This document shows, in pieces, positions 7,992 to 18,257 of a DNA stretch of 64,000 nucleotides. Positions within the stretch are counted from its first letter, which is position 1. Each line of letters begins with the position of its first letter. Origin of the DNA: Elusimicrobia bacterium HGW-Elusimicrobia-1 (lineage in GTDB: Bacteria > Elusimicrobiota > Endomicrobiia > PHAN01); the NCBI GenBank assembly GCA_002841695.1, contig PHAN01000006.1, positions 45,727-109,726 on the forward strand, read 5' to 3'. A program made the translations under genes and the position numbers. A model generated the notes under the pieces. That model searched no databases. It was not told the origin of the DNA and worked only from the letters and a program-made list of their open reading frames with translations.

Positions 7992-9230
7992 ATGGCGAAG
8001 CAAGACATAGTCGGAAGCGTGGATCTGGGCAGCAACCATGTGGTCTGCGTGGTGGGTCGGCCGTCGGACAACGGCATCATAGAAGTTCTGGGCGCCGGCA
8101 GAGTCGAGACGAAGGGCATAAAAAATGGCGTGGTAGTGGACGTCAAAGAGGCCTCGGAAGCCATAGAGGCCGCCGTGAGATCGGCGGAAGAGTCCTCTGA
8201 TCAGGTATTAAAACATCTCTACGTCGCGCTGAGGGGATCTCACCTTGAATCTCACAACAGCCGCGGAACCGTGGCCATATCCCGCACCGACAAGGAAATC
8301 ACCGAGGAAGACGTCGACGCCGCAGTTGAAACCGCCAAGAGAAACATCCGTATTTCCGCCGACAGAGAAATAATTCATTCGATACCGCAGGGCTTCACCG
8401 TAAACTCTCAGACGGGAATTCTCAATCCCGTCGGAATGGACGGCAGCCACCTTGAAGTGGAAATTCACGTCATCACCGCATCCTGCGACCATCTCAACAA
8501 CATTCAAAAAGCCATAGCCAGAGCCGGCTTCGACGTAGTCGAGTTCATTTATGGAGTACTGTCGCTGGGCGAGTGTGTCGTAACTCAGGAAGAAAAAGAT
8601 CTCGGCTGCATACTTGTGGATATAGGCGGATTATCGACGGGTATAGTGCTCTACCAGAACGGCGGAATACAGACCTCAAGCGAAATCGAGGTCGGCTCCG
8701 ACAACATCACAAAAGACCTCGCGCATTTCCTGAAAACAAAAGCCAAAACCGCCGCGGAGATAAAAGAAAAATACGGCGTCGCCATGAAAAAACTCATGAA
8801 AGCCGACGAGGCGTCGCAAAAAATCTCCTACACCGGCATAGACGATAAAACACCCCGCGAAATAAAACGTCAGGAAATAATCCCGCCCATAGAATCCCGT
8901 CTCGACCAGATAGTGACTTTCATGGCCGACTCCGTGGCCAAGGTCGGTTATTCGCAGGAACTTTTCGCCGCGGGAGTGATACTGGCCGGAGGCGGCTCGC
9001 GCTTAAAACGTATCGACGAGGCCTTTCAGGAATGGCTTAAACTCTCGGCGCGCGTAGGCATAGTCACCGACGTGGAAGGCGAAGCCGACGTAGTCGGCAA
9101 TCCGTCTTATCACACCGCCATAAGCATGCTGAAATATCACTTCGGCGATACGCGTTCCGCCAAACCCAGGCGCGGCGGCGGCAAGGGGATGTGGCAATCC
9201 GTATCCAAATGGTGGGAAGAGGCATTCTAA
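7992..9230 (+). CDS. ftsA: Cell division protein FtsA
   Basis: FtsA (412 residues) is the actin-like ATPase that tethers FtsZ to the membrane. The N-terminal GSVDLGSNHVVCVVG is the phosphate-1 motif, LGCILVDIGGLSTGIVLY is phosphate-2 and VILAGGGSRLKRIDE is the adenosine motif. The C-terminus ends in a Trp- and Lys-rich stretch (MWQSVSKWWEEAF) fitting the amphipathic membrane-targeting helix. ftsZ starts immediately after the stop. The 108 bases before ftsA show no convincing promoter. Confidence 0.96.
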   Translation: MAKQDIVGSVDLGSNHVVCVVGRPSDNGIIEVLGAGRVETKGIKNGVVVDVKEASEAIEAAVRSAEESSDQVLKHLYVALRGSHLESHNSRGTVAISRTDKEITEEDVDAAVETAKRNIRISADREIIHSIPQGFTVNSQTGILNPVGMDGSHLEVEIHVITASCDHLNNIQKAIARAGFDVVEFIYGVLSLGECVVTQEEKDLGCILVDIGGLSTGIVLYQNGGIQTSSEIEVGSDNITKDLAHFLKTKAKTAAEIKEKYGVAMKKLMKADEASQKISYTGIDDKTPREIKRQEIIPPIESRLDQIVTFMADSVAKVGYSQELFAAGVILAGGGSRLKRIDEAFQEWLKLSARVGIVTDVEGEADVVGNPSYHTAISMLKYHFGDTRSAKPRRGGGKGMWQSVSKWWEEAF

Positions 9231-10349
9231 ATGATCGGCAATAATAACGACGACGGCATCAGACGCGGCAGACCCGAATTCTCCGAAAGTCCCGCGGTAA
9301 TAAAAGTGATCGGCATCGGCGGCGCCGGCGGCAATGCCGTCAACCGCATGATAAACTGCGGACTCTCAGGGGTGGAATTCATTGCGATGAACACCGACGT
9401 GCAAGTGCTCCGGTCGTCGCTGGCGGGCACGCGGATACAACTCGGCAAGGAGTTGCTCGCCGGTCTCGGAGCGGGAGGAAGCCCCGAAAAAGGACGTCTG
9501 GCCGCCGAGGAATCCAAAGACCGCATAAGAGAAGTCGTGACCGGCGCCGATATGTTATTTATAACAGCCGGCATGGGCGGAGGCACCGGCACCGGAGGCG
9601 CTCCGATAGTCGCCGAAATTGCGCGCTCTATGGGCATACTTACCGTCGGAGTGGTCACCACGCCGTTCGAGTACGAACTGCAAATAAGAAGAAAACAGGC
9701 GAATCAGGGCATAGATGAACTCAAAAAACACGTCGACACTCTCGTTACAATACCCAACGACAAAATATTCGTGGTCATTGACGAACGAACCACTCATCTG
9801 GAGCAGGCGCTCGTCATTATCGACGACGTACTCAGACAGGCGGTGCAGGCAATCTCGGAGATCATAGTGAAACCCGGCATCATGAACCGCGACTTCAACG
9901 ACGTCAAAGCCATCTTAAAAGACGCCGGCGAGGCGCATATAGGAATGGGCGAAGCGTCCGGCGAGGACAGAGCCAGAACCGCCGCAAGAAAGGCCACGGA
10001 AAATCCTCTGCTTGAAAATGTCTCGATAGCCGGCGCCAGGAAGATACTCGTCAACATTACGGCATCGGCAAAACTTATGACCAACGAAGTGCGTGAAATC
10101 ATGGAATTGATCAGGGACGCGGTATCGCCCGAAGCCGATTTTGCGTACGGCACCGTAAGGGACGACGACATGGAGGATCGCCTGAAAGTTACCGTCGTGG
10201 CTTCCGGACTTCCGCCCGCGCCCAAAACTCTCAGGAAAACTCCGGCGCAATCGAAAACGCTTCCGGAACATCCGTCGAAACCGCCGGAAAAAAGTCACGG
10301 CAACGTGGAGATTCCGGCTTATCTCAGCTGGAAAAAACAATTCAAATAA
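9231..10349 (+). CDS. ftsZ: Cell division protein FtsZ
   Basis: FtsZ (372 residues) is the tubulin-like GTPase forming the Z ring. The first nucleotide loop is IGIGGAGGNAVNRM (27-40) and the tubulin signature is GGGTGTGGAP (116-125). A proline- and lysine-rich linker from about 325 leads to the C-terminal peptide IPAYLSWKKQFK, which matches the FtsA/ZipA-binding tail. The ATG abuts the ftsA TAA directly. No further dcw genes follow. Confidence 0.98.
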   Translation: MIGNNNDDGIRRGRPEFSESPAVIKVIGIGGAGGNAVNRMINCGLSGVEFIAMNTDVQVLRSSLAGTRIQLGKELLAGLGAGGSPEKGRLAAEESKDRIREVVTGADMLFITAGMGGGTGTGGAPIVAEIARSMGILTVGVVTTPFEYELQIRRKQANQGIDELKKHVDTLVTIPNDKIFVVIDERTTHLEQALVIIDDVLRQAVQAISEIIVKPGIMNRDFNDVKAILKDAGEAHIGMGEASGEDRARTAARKATENPLLENVSIAGARKILVNITASAKLMTNEVREIMELIRDAVSPEADFAYGTVRDDDMEDRLKVTVVASGLPPAPKTLRKTPAQSKTLPEHPSKPPEKSHGNVEIPAYLSWKKQFK

Positions 10350-10382
10350 TCGCGACGGAAAATAACGGCGGGGAGAACCCAG

Positions 10383-11483
10383 ATGCAATTCGCGGAACTG
10401 CTTAAGAAAATGACGGAGACGGGGGCATCGGACCTTCATATAAGATCCGACTCGGCTCCGGCGCTGCGCGTGGACGGAGTGATCGCAAAAATCGAAGGAG
10501 CGACGCATACCGCCGCGGAGGTCGAAAAGATGGTCGGCGAGCTGCTCGACGACAGAAACCGCGCCATGCTCAAAGATCATTTTCAATGCGATATGGCGGT
10601 ATCCATGGAAGACGGCTCGCGTTTCCGCCTCAACGTGTACCGGCAGAGGGGGCTGTTGAACATCGCCGTGCGCGCCATCCCCGTGTCGGTGCCGTCGCTG
10701 GCCGACACGAAACTGCCGGCTTCAATCGCCAAAATCGCCGAAAACAGACGCGGACTGGTTTTGGTCACCGGCACCACGGGCTGCGGAAAATCGACCACCC
10801 TGGCCGCAATCATCAACCACATCAACGAAAACAGGGCGGCGCATATAATTACCGTCGAAGACCCGATCGAATTTATCCACAAAGATAAAAAATCCATTAT
10901 CACTCAGCGCGAGATCGGCCTGGACACCGTAAACTACGCGGAGGCCCTCAAGCACGTCGTCCGCGAGGACCCCGACGTAATTCTGATAGGGGAAATGCGC
11001 GACATTGAAACCATGGCCACCGCGCTTACGGCGGCGCAAACAGGACATCTTGTGCTGTCCACCGTGCACACCATCGACGCAATGCAGACGATAACCCGCA
11101 TAATCGACATGTTCCCGCCGCACCAGCAAAACCAGATACGGTTGCAGCTCTCCGACACGCTCAAAGCGGTAATATCGCAGCGACTGGCGCCGAACGCCTC
11201 CGGCAAAGGACGTTTGCCCGTGGCCGAAATACTGGTCGTCACGGGCCTTGTCAAAAAGTTTATAGCCGAAAACAACAACGTCGAGATAATAAGCGCCATG
11301 AAACAGGGGCAGTATTACGGAATGCAAAGTTTCAATCAGGCGCTGCTGGCTCTCGTCAAAAACAAAGAAATAAACCTGCAGGACGCGCTGGAAATTGCCA
11401 CCAATCCCGAAGAACTTATGCTTTCCATAAGGGGCATAGAATCGTCTACGGCCTCCGCGTCCAACATTCTGGAAAGATTCTGA
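10383..11483 (+). CDS. pilT: Type IV pilus retraction ATPase PilT
   Basis: This 366-residue secretion-superfamily ATPase has Walker A GTTGCGKST (130-138), an Asp box around 155-163, Walker B DVILIGEMRD (198-207) and a His box GHLVLSTVHT (221-230). The N-terminal MTETGASDLHIRSDSAP is the PAS-like entry segment of PilT/PilU. PilT powers pilus retraction and twitching from the cytoplasmic face of the inner membrane. No other pilus genes are nearby. Its stop overlaps the next start (TGATG). PilU is an alternative label. Confidence 0.93.
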   Translation: MQFAELLKKMTETGASDLHIRSDSAPALRVDGVIAKIEGATHTAAEVEKMVGELLDDRNRAMLKDHFQCDMAVSMEDGSRFRLNVYRQRGLLNIAVRAIPVSVPSLADTKLPASIAKIAENRRGLVLVTGTTGCGKSTTLAAIINHINENRAAHIITVEDPIEFIHKDKKSIITQREIGLDTVNYAEALKHVVREDPDVILIGEMRDIETMATALTAAQTGHLVLSTVHTIDAMQTITRIIDMFPPHQQNQIRLQLSDTLKAVISQRLAPNASGKGRLPVAEILVVTGLVKKFIAENNNVEIISAMKQGQYYGMQSFNQALLALVKNKEINLQDALEIATNPEELMLSIRGIESSTASASNILERF

Positions 11484-12181
11484 TGTCCGCCTGGCGGCGC
11501 GACGGCGACCGGCTCATTGAAACCGGCTTTGCGGAAATCGGCGCGGACGCCGCCTTCACTCTGGCGGGCCTCGGCGATATGAGCGACGCGGCCGCAAGGC
11601 GGAAGGCCTTCGGCGACGAGCGTCCGGCGATTTGCTCTCAGACGCACGGAACCGCTATTGTCGAAGCGGCGGCCACCGACGCGGGCCGCGAATTCGCCGC
11701 CGCCGACGGCCTGGCGGTTTCAGGCGAAGATTCTCCGGCGATAGTCATACGCACAGCCGACTGCGCCGCGGTGTATCTGTTTGGCGCATCCGAAGAAAGA
11801 GCCGTTCTCGTACACGCCGGACGGAAAGGCGCGGCGGCGGGTATAGTCGAAAAAGCCGCGTCGCTGTTTAAAAATCCGTCGTCAATCCGTGCCGCCGTAG
11901 GACCTCACATAGGCGCCTGCTGCTACGAAGTCGGCGGGGATGTCGGCGGCGAGTTCGGACAATTCTTCGACGGCAAAAAACTGGATCTGGGCGGTTTCAT
12001 AATGTCCCGCCTGAAAGCATCCGGAGTTCCGGCGGCCAATATATCGCCGGCGAACATTTGCACATGCTGCGGCGGAGGCGACTATTTTTCTTACCGCCGT
12101 CAGGGAAAAGCGGCGGGAAGACACGCGGCTTTTCTGAAGATGTCCGCAATAACAGGCAAACGACGGGAGCCAGACAAATGA
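11483..12181 (+). CDS. PgeF/YfiH-family polyphenol oxidase-like protein
   Basis: This 232-residue protein belongs to the multicopper-oxidase-like YfiH/PgeF (LACC1) family, associated with purine nucleoside cleavage and peptidoglycan editing. The Zn-ligand regions are recognisable: QTHGTAI, TADCAAVYLF and VGPHIGACCYEV. CTCCGGGDYFSYRR near the C-terminus matches the family end. HAGRKG replaces the usual HAGWRG, and the ADC loop lacks the common Pro, so this is a divergent member. It overlaps pilT by one base and pheA by four. Confidence 0.85.
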   Translation: MSAWRRDGDRLIETGFAEIGADAAFTLAGLGDMSDAAARRKAFGDERPAICSQTHGTAIVEAAATDAGREFAAADGLAVSGEDSPAIVIRTADCAAVYLFGASEERAVLVHAGRKGAAAGIVEKAASLFKNPSSIRAAVGPHIGACCYEVGGDVGGEFGQFFDGKKLDLGGFIMSRLKASGVPAANISPANICTCCGGGDYFSYRRQGKAAGRHAAFLKMSAITGKRREPDK

Positions 12182-13251
12182 GCATTATTAAGATAGCGCC
12201 TTTGAGAAAAAAAATCGACGGCGTGGACGAAAAAATCATCGCGCTGCTGGTCGAGAGGGGAAAACTCGCCGCGGAAATAGGCCGGATAAAGAAATCCCGC
12301 GACGCGGAATACTATGTGCCGTCGCGCGAAAAAGAAGTGCTTATGAAACTTCGCGACAGAAACGTAAAGCCGTTCACCCGCGAGTCGCTTGAAAATATTT
12401 TCAGGGAAATCCTCAACGCCACACGCTCCGTCGAAAAAAAACTTTCCGTGTCGTACTTCGGCCCCGAGGCGACGTTCACTCATCAGGCGGCGCTCAAGAG
12501 CTTCGGCGTAAATGCCGTCTACATAGCGGCCGATACGATATCGGGGGTCTTCGAGGAAGTCGAAAAATCCCGCGCCGACTACGGCGTTGTCCCCGTGGAA
12601 AACACGTCGGAGGGGATGGTAAATCACACTCTTGACATGTTCTTCGACTCGGACCTTAAAATAGCCGCGGAAATCAATCTGCCCATAGAACACTGCCTAC
12701 TTTCCAAATCGTCCTCTATAGGTTCAATCAAGGTCGTGTATTCGCATCATCAGGCGCTAGCGCAGACGCGCAACTGGCTCTCAAGGCATCTCGGCGGCGC
12801 GCGCGTAGTCGAAACACTCTCGACGGCTCACGCCGCAAAAATAGCCGCCGGCAAATCTTCCGCGGCTGCCGTAGCCGGCTCGGCGGCCGCAAAGATGTAC
12901 GGGCTGAATATCCTTGCAAAAGGCATAGAGGATTCCAGGACAAACTACACGCGCTTTCTGATAATAGGCCGCGGGATGTCATCGCCGTCGGGCAGCGACA
13001 AGACATCGGTGATGATTTCCATAAAAGACCGCGTCGGCGCGCTCAACGATATTTTGCTGGCCTTCAAAAGACACGGCATCAATCTCACGAAAATAGAGTC
13101 GAGACCGAGCAAAAAAAAAGCGTGGGATTATGTCTTCTTCATAGATTTTCTCGGACATATCAACGACTCAAAAGTCAAAAAGGCGCTGACCGCCGTCGAC
13201 AGAAGCGCGCGCTCGGTAAAGATTCTGGGCTCTTACCCGCGCGCCGAATAA
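12178..13251 (+). CDS. pheA: Bifunctional chorismate mutase/prephenate dehydratase
   Basis: This 357-residue P-protein carries an AroQ chorismate mutase (about 1-90, LRKKIDGVDEKIIALLVERG), a prephenate dehydratase domain (about 95-270, YFGPEATFTHQAA and the TRFLII end motif) and a C-terminal ACT domain with ESRPS, the phenylalanine-binding feedback site. It converts chorismate to phenylpyruvate. The ATG overlapping the previous stop (ATGA) is chosen; a frame extension upstream lies within the preceding gene. hisC, the probable transaminase, follows. Confidence 0.96.
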   Translation: MSIIKIAPLRKKIDGVDEKIIALLVERGKLAAEIGRIKKSRDAEYYVPSREKEVLMKLRDRNVKPFTRESLENIFREILNATRSVEKKLSVSYFGPEATFTHQAALKSFGVNAVYIAADTISGVFEEVEKSRADYGVVPVENTSEGMVNHTLDMFFDSDLKIAAEINLPIEHCLLSKSSSIGSIKVVYSHHQALAQTRNWLSRHLGGARVVETLSTAHAAKIAAGKSSAAAVAGSAAAKMYGLNILAKGIEDSRTNYTRFLIIGRGMSSPSGSDKTSVMISIKDRVGALNDILLAFKRHGINLTKIESRPSKKKAWDYVFFIDFLGHINDSKVKKALTAVDRSARSVKILGSYPRAE

Positions 13252-13269
13252 CGCCATCCGGAACTCATT

Positions 13270-14439
13270 ATGAAACTAAAAAAACTTGTGCGCAAAGCTG
13301 TAAAAAACTTCGCTCCGTACGTGGCGGGGCGCGACCTTGAGTCGGTAAAAAAAGAATACGGAATCAAATCCGTAATAAAACTCGCGTCCAACGAAAACCC
13401 TCTGGGCGCGGGCCGCGCGGCGGTTGAAGCCGTAAGAAAAGCCGCAGCCGGCATATTCCGCTATCCGGACAGCGATTCCTCCGCGCTCCGTGCGGAGGCG
13501 GGCAAAAAATTGGGCATCGCCCCCGAAAATATTGTCGCGGGAGCCGGCTCCGACGAACTTATCGAAATAATAGCCAAAACTTATTTTAGCCCGGGCGACG
13601 AGATAGTAGTTTCCAAACACGCTTTCATCAGATATAAAATGGCGGCGGAACTTATGTCGGCGCGCACCGTCGAAGTGAGTGTTTCCGGCCTGAGTCACGA
13701 CCTTGAAGCGATGGCGCGCGCAGTCACTTCCCGCACAAAAGCGGTTTTTATAGCCAACCCGAACAATCCGACCGGCACATACAATACGGCGCTTGAGTTA
13801 GAACGGTTTCTAAAAAATCTCGCGCGGCGAAAACTTGAACCGCTGACAATCGTGGACGAGGCATATTTTGAGTACGCCAGAGAATTCCCGGACTATCCGG
13901 ATTCGTCAAGATATATCGCGCGGCATCCGAACATTGTCGTATTGAGAACTTTTTCCAAGATTCACGGACTTGCCGGATTGCGTCTCGGACTTGCCCTCTG
14001 CTCAAAAGAAGTCGCCGCGGAACTCAATCGCGTGCGCCCGCCTTTTAACGTGTCAACCACGGCGCAGGCGGCGGGCATTGCCGCCCTGTCCGACGACAAA
14101 CACGTGACCGCGTCGCTTACCGCGCTTAAATCGGGGCGGGATTTTATTTACCGCGAACTGAAGAACGCGGGCATTGGTTTCCTCAGAACTGCGGGCAACT
14201 TTATACTCGTTGAAGCCGGCAAGCTCTCCGGCGCCGAGATATTTCGCCGGATGATTGCCAAAGGCGTAATAGTCAGGGCAATGGACGAATACGGGCTGCC
14301 CGAACATTTCCGCGTTACCGTGGGACTGCCGTCGGAAAACAAGATTTTCGTCGAAGAATTAAAAAAAATAATGAAAAAAGGAGAGCGCGGGCCGCGCAAA
14401 CGCCAAAAGCGGGCGCGGCAGGGCTTAAAACAACAATGA
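13270..14439 (+). CDS. hisC: Histidinol-phosphate/aromatic aminotransferase
   Basis: This 389-residue class I/II PLP aminotransferase has the HisC-type segments [35 protein letters not shown] and the PLP lysine in [14 protein letters not shown]. It sits between pheA and aroF and there are no other his genes in the window, so its main duty here is probably transamination of aromatic keto acids (inference from context); HisC-like enzymes often do both. A basic tail of about 20 residues extends past the usual C-terminus. Confidence 0.92.
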   Translation: MKLKKLVRKAVKNFAPYVAGRDLESVKKEYGIKSVIKLASNENPLGAGRAAVEAVRKAAAGIFRYPDSDSSALRAEAGKKLGIAPENIVAGAGSDELIEIIAKTYFSPGDEIVVSKHAFIRYKMAAELMSARTVEVSVSGLSHDLEAMARAVTSRTKAVFIANPNNPTGTYNTALELERFLKNLARRKLEPLTIVDEAYFEYAREFPDYPDSSRYIARHPNIVVLRTFSKIHGLAGLRLGLALCSKEVAAELNRVRPPFNVSTTAQAAGIAALSDDKHVTASLTALKSGRDFIYRELKNAGIGFLRTAGNFILVEAGKLSGAEIFRRMIAKGVIVRAMDEYGLPEHFRVTVGLPSENKIFVEELKKIMKKGERGPRKRQKRARQGLKQQ

Positions 14440-15449
14440 TCATCACACTGAAAAACGGCGCGGCGAAAAAAGACGTCGACGCCGTGGTAAAAAAAATCAA
14501 GTCGCTGGGATACACTCCGCACGTGTCGCGCGGAGTAGACAAAACCATCATCGGAATGATAGGCGAAAGGGCGGAAAAATACCGCGAGGCCTTCGAGGCG
14601 ATGGAGGTCGTAGACCACATAAGCGAAATCGAGAAACCCTACAAACTGGCGTCGAGGGAATTCAAAAAAGAGAATACCGTCATAAAAATAGACGGCGTGG
14701 AAATAGGCGGCAACAAAATCGTAGTCATAGCCGGTCCGTGCGCCATCGAGAAAAAAGATATTCTCGTGGAGATCGCCCGTCTTATAAAATCCTGCGGAGC
14801 CAAAGGAATAAGAGGCGGAGCGTTTAAGCCCAGGACGTCGCCGTACGCGTTTCAGGGACTCGGCGAGGCGGGATTAAAACTTCTTGCCGAAGCAAAAAAA
14901 GCGTCGGGTCTCATTACCGTCACGGAAGTAATGAACATAACGCAGATTGCTCCGGTCGTCAAATACGCCGACGTAATACAGATAGGCGCCAGAAACATAC
15001 AGAACTACGACTTGCTGAAAGCCGTGGGAAAAACGCGCAAACCGGTTCTTCTCAAGCGCGGAATGGCCACGACGGTAAAAGAGCTCCTGCTTTCGGCGGA
15101 ATACATAATGTCGGGCGGCAACCACAAGGTAATTCTCTGCGAGCGCGGAATCCGCACGTTCGAGGACTCAACGCGCTTTACTCTGGATTTGAACGCCGTG
15201 CCGGTCTTAAAGAAACTCTCGCATCTGCCGGTTTTCGTCGATCCTTCGCACGGAATAGGCATAAGAGAACATGTCGGGGCAATGGCAAAAGCGGCCGTAG
15301 CCGCCGGAGCCGACGGCATTCTCATAGAAGTCCACCCGAAACCGGAAGAGGCGCTCTCCGACGGTCCGCAGTCGCTGCTGCCCCATCAATTTGAAAAACT
15401 CATGTCGGAGCTCAAACTCGTGGCCGCCGCCGTGGGAAGGCAGATATAA
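14436..15449 (+). CDS. aroF: 3-deoxy-7-phosphoheptulonate synthase (AroF, type I beta)
   Basis: This 337-residue DAHP synthase condenses PEP and erythrose-4-phosphate, the first step of the shikimate pathway. The N-terminal ferredoxin-like regulatory domain (about 1-70) ends before the barrel. [40 protein letters not shown] and [14 protein letters not shown] are class markers with the metal and phosphate ligands. It overlaps hisC by four bases (ATGA), and tyrA follows at 5 bases. Confidence 0.96.
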   Translation: MIITLKNGAAKKDVDAVVKKIKSLGYTPHVSRGVDKTIIGMIGERAEKYREAFEAMEVVDHISEIEKPYKLASREFKKENTVIKIDGVEIGGNKIVVIAGPCAIEKKDILVEIARLIKSCGAKGIRGGAFKPRTSPYAFQGLGEAGLKLLAEAKKASGLITVTEVMNITQIAPVVKYADVIQIGARNIQNYDLLKAVGKTRKPVLLKRGMATTVKELLLSAEYIMSGGNHKVILCERGIRTFEDSTRFTLDLNAVPVLKKLSHLPVFVDPSHGIGIREHVGAMAKAAVAAGADGILIEVHPKPEEALSDGPQSLLPHQFEKLMSELKLVAAAVGRQI

Positions 15450-15454
15450 ACTTT

Positions 15455-16312
15455 ATGAAAATCGCCGTAATAGGCGCCGGACTCATAGGCGGATCCATAG
15501 GAATGGCTCTGCGCCCCTTGAAAATCGGCGGTAAAAAAATCCGTGTGACGGGCGTAGGCCGAAACCGCGCGCGGCTCGAACTCGCCCGCCGCCTCGGAGC
15601 CGTCGACGAATACTCCCTCGACGCAAGAGCCGGCGTAAAAGACGCCGATGTCGTTTTCATCTGCCTGCCCGTGGATATGATAGCCAAAACCGCGCTCGCC
15701 GTGGCGCCCTTCTGCAAGCGCGGAGCGGTGATAACCGATGTCGGAAGCGTAAAAAAAATCATTGTCGATGCCGTCGACAAGCGCGCCAAAACACTCCGCG
15801 AAGCCGGCGTGTTTTTCGTGGGCGCGCATCCGATAGCCGGAGCCGAAAAAACGTCGGTGCGAAACGCGCGGCGCGATATGTTCGCCGGAGCGACGGCTGT
15901 CGTTGCGCCGGGAAAAACATCCGGAAGCAAAGCCGTCCGCCTTGTCGAAAAACTCTGGAAAGCCGCGGGCGCCAAAGTCGCGCGGCTGTCGCCGTCGGCG
16001 CACGACGCCAAACTCGCCCGCACAAGCCATCTGCCGCACGCGGTGGCCTACGCCCTTGCGAACTCCGTCGGATACGGCGACCTCAGGTTCGCCGGCGCGG
16101 GCTTTGCGGATTCCACGCGCATCGCTTCATCTGCGCCCGATTTATGGGCGCAGATAATACTTTCCAATAAAAAAGAAACTCTTAAGGCGGTTCGGGTTTT
16201 CGCCGGAGAACTCTCGAAAATCGCCCGCGCGAAGTCCAAACCCGCGCTGGCGCGAATCTTTGCATCCGCCAAGAAAAAAAGAGATTCTCTCGACGGAGTT
16301 TCAGGCAAGTGA
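15455..16312 (+). CDS. tyrA: Prephenate/arogenate dehydrogenase
   Basis: This 285-residue TyrA has an N-terminal Rossmann fold with GAGLIGGSIGMAL and an all-helical C-terminal dimerisation domain. GAHPIAGAEKTSVRNA and SHLPHAVAYALANSVG are substrate-binding signatures. It makes 4-hydroxyphenylpyruvate (or tyrosine from arogenate) with NAD(P). There is no fused ACT or chorismate mutase domain, so feedback control is not evident. Its stop overlaps the GTG start of aroA. Confidence 0.94.
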   Translation: MKIAVIGAGLIGGSIGMALRPLKIGGKKIRVTGVGRNRARLELARRLGAVDEYSLDARAGVKDADVVFICLPVDMIAKTALAVAPFCKRGAVITDVGSVKKIIVDAVDKRAKTLREAGVFFVGAHPIAGAEKTSVRNARRDMFAGATAVVAPGKTSGSKAVRLVEKLWKAAGAKVARLSPSAHDAKLARTSHLPHAVAYALANSVGYGDLRFAGAGFADSTRIASSAPDLWAQIILSNKKETLKAVRVFAGELSKIARAKSKPALARIFASAKKKRDSLDGVSGK

Positions 16313-17580
16313 ATCGTATATCCGGCAGGATTGAAGTCGCGGCCGACAAGTCCGTCTCCCACAGGGCGCTGATGATTTCGTCCATAGCCCGCGGAAAAAC
16401 CCTCGTAAAAAATTTCCTCCGCTCGGACGACTGTCTTTCTACAATGGCCGCCATGCGCGCCCTCGGCGTGTCCATAGACGACCGCGGAACCGAAGTCCTC
16501 ATCGACGGACGGGGGACGGCGTTAACGCCGCCGGCGGGCGATATCTATGCCGGCAATTCCGGCACCACAGCGCGCCTGCTGGCCGGAATACTGGCCGGAC
16601 AAAACTTCAAAACTATTATAACCGGCGACGCGTCGCTGTCGTCGCGGCCGATGGGCAGAATCGAGCGGCCGCTTAATGCGATGGGCGCGGCCGTAAAAAC
16701 CACGGGCGGAAAGCTGCCCGTCGAAATCAAAGGCGGCAAACTGCGCGCCGCTGAATACTCGTCGGACATCGCCTCCGCCCAGGTGAAGTCCTGCGTATTG
16801 CTGGCCGGACTTTACGCCAACGGCTTGACGACTTTCCGCGAGCCCCGCAAATCCCGCGACCACACCGAACGAATGCTGACTGACTTCGGCGTCGACATCA
16901 GAACGTCCGACGGCGGCGCCGCCGGCTGCTCCGTCACCGTTAAAGGCCCGTCGGGGCTGGCTTCGCCGGAGACCATTGAAGTGCCCGGCGACATATCTTC
17001 GGCGGCTTTTTTTATGACGGCGGCGTCCATACTTCCCGGTTCAAATATAACGATAACGGGCGTCGGCGTAAATCCCACGCGAACCGGCGTCATCGACGTC
17101 CTCCGCCGCATGGGCGCCGATATTACCGTGGACAATCCACGCAACGCCGGCGGCGAGCCGGTCGCCGACATCACCGTGAAATATGCCGGCCTTAGGGGCG
17201 TCGACATCGCGGAAGCCGAAATTCCTCTTTTAATCGACGAACTTCCCATTATCGCCGTCGCCGCGTGCCTGGCCGACGGCCCCACGACGGTGACCGGCGC
17301 CGCCGAACTCCGCGTAAAAGAAACCGACAGAATCAAATCCGTCGTCGGCGAACTCTCGAAAATGGGCGCGCGCATAAACGAACTGCCCGACGGCTTCCGC
17401 GTCGAAGGCCCGTCGCGCCTGCGCGGCGCGCGGGTGGACTCGCGGGGCGACCACCGCATGGCGATGTCTCTGGCCGTGGCCTCTCTTGCCGCCGAAGGAG
17501 AAACCATCGTAACCGGCCCCGAATGCGCCGCGGTTTCTTTCCCGAACTTTTATGAAACGCTCGCGAGGGTGAAATCATGA
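16309..17580 (+). CDS. aroA: 3-phosphoshikimate 1-carboxyvinyltransferase (EPSP synthase)
   Basis: AroA (423 residues) joins shikimate-3-phosphate and PEP. DKSVSHRALMISSIARG, NSGTTARLLAGIL, LRVKETDRI and GDHRMAMSLAVA give the phosphate-, shikimate- and PEP-binding residues in order. The start is GTG (GTGA overlap with tyrA) and the stop overlaps cmk (ATGA). The aroA-cmk neighbourhood is common in bacteria. Confidence 0.97.
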   Translation: MNRISGRIEVAADKSVSHRALMISSIARGKTLVKNFLRSDDCLSTMAAMRALGVSIDDRGTEVLIDGRGTALTPPAGDIYAGNSGTTARLLAGILAGQNFKTIITGDASLSSRPMGRIERPLNAMGAAVKTTGGKLPVEIKGGKLRAAEYSSDIASAQVKSCVLLAGLYANGLTTFREPRKSRDHTERMLTDFGVDIRTSDGGAAGCSVTVKGPSGLASPETIEVPGDISSAAFFMTAASILPGSNITITGVGVNPTRTGVIDVLRRMGADITVDNPRNAGGEPVADITVKYAGLRGVDIAEAEIPLLIDELPIIAVAACLADGPTTVTGAAELRVKETDRIKSVVGELSKMGARINELPDGFRVEGPSRLRGARVDSRGDHRMAMSLAVASLAAEGETIVTGPECAAVSFPNFYETLARVKS

Positions 17581-18257
17581 AAAAGAAAAACGTCATAGCC
17601 ATCGACGGCCCCGCGGGAGCGGGAAAATCCACCATAGCCAAAATTGTCGCCAAAAAACTCGGGTATCTTTATATCGATACCGGCGCCATGTACCGCGCCG
17701 TCACGTGGAAAGCCCTGAAAGAAAAAATCGACCTCGGCGACATAGACGCCGTGGTGGCTCTGACGCGCAAAACCGACATAGGTCTCAAAAATACCGGAGG
17801 GGCTTTAAGCGTTTTTGTCGACGGGCGCGACGTCTCCCCTGAAATACGCAAAGAAAGCATATCGCGGCACACCAACGAAATAGCGTCGCTGGGCGGCGTA
17901 AGAAACATACTCAGGCAGAAACAACAGGAAATGGGCTCAAAAGGCGGCGTAGTAATGGAAGGCCGCGACATAGGCACCTGCGTATTCCCCGACGCAAAAT
18001 ATAAATTTTATCTCGACGCGTCAATAGAAGAGAGGGCGCGCAGACGCTATAATCAACTCTTAAAAAAAGGGGAAAAAGTCAACCTCGCCAAAATAAAATC
18101 GGCGATAGCCGAGCGGGATTACAAAGACAAAAACCGCGGAATAAATCCGTTGAGATGCGCGGAAGACGCCGAGGTTATCGATTCCACCCGCCTGAACTTA
18201 AAAGAAGTCGCCAAAGTAATATTCGACTATGTCCGAAACAAAAAAAAACTTAAGTAG
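17577..18257 (+). CDS. cmk: Cytidylate kinase
   Basis: Cmk (226 residues) phosphorylates CMP/dCMP. The P-loop IDGPAGAGKSTIAK is near the N-terminus, followed by GYLYIDTGAMYRAVTWK, MEGRDIGTCVFPDA and the LID region with paired arginines (EERARRRYNQL). It overlaps aroA by four bases; the next gene starts 29 bases inside its 3' end. Confidence 0.96.
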   Translation: MKKKNVIAIDGPAGAGKSTIAKIVAKKLGYLYIDTGAMYRAVTWKALKEKIDLGDIDAVVALTRKTDIGLKNTGGALSVFVDGRDVSPEIRKESISRHTNEIASLGGVRNILRQKQQEMGSKGGVVMEGRDIGTCVFPDAKYKFYLDASIEERARRRYNQLLKKGEKVNLAKIKSAIAERDYKDKNRGINPLRCAEDAEVIDSTRLNLKEVAKVIFDYVRNKKKLK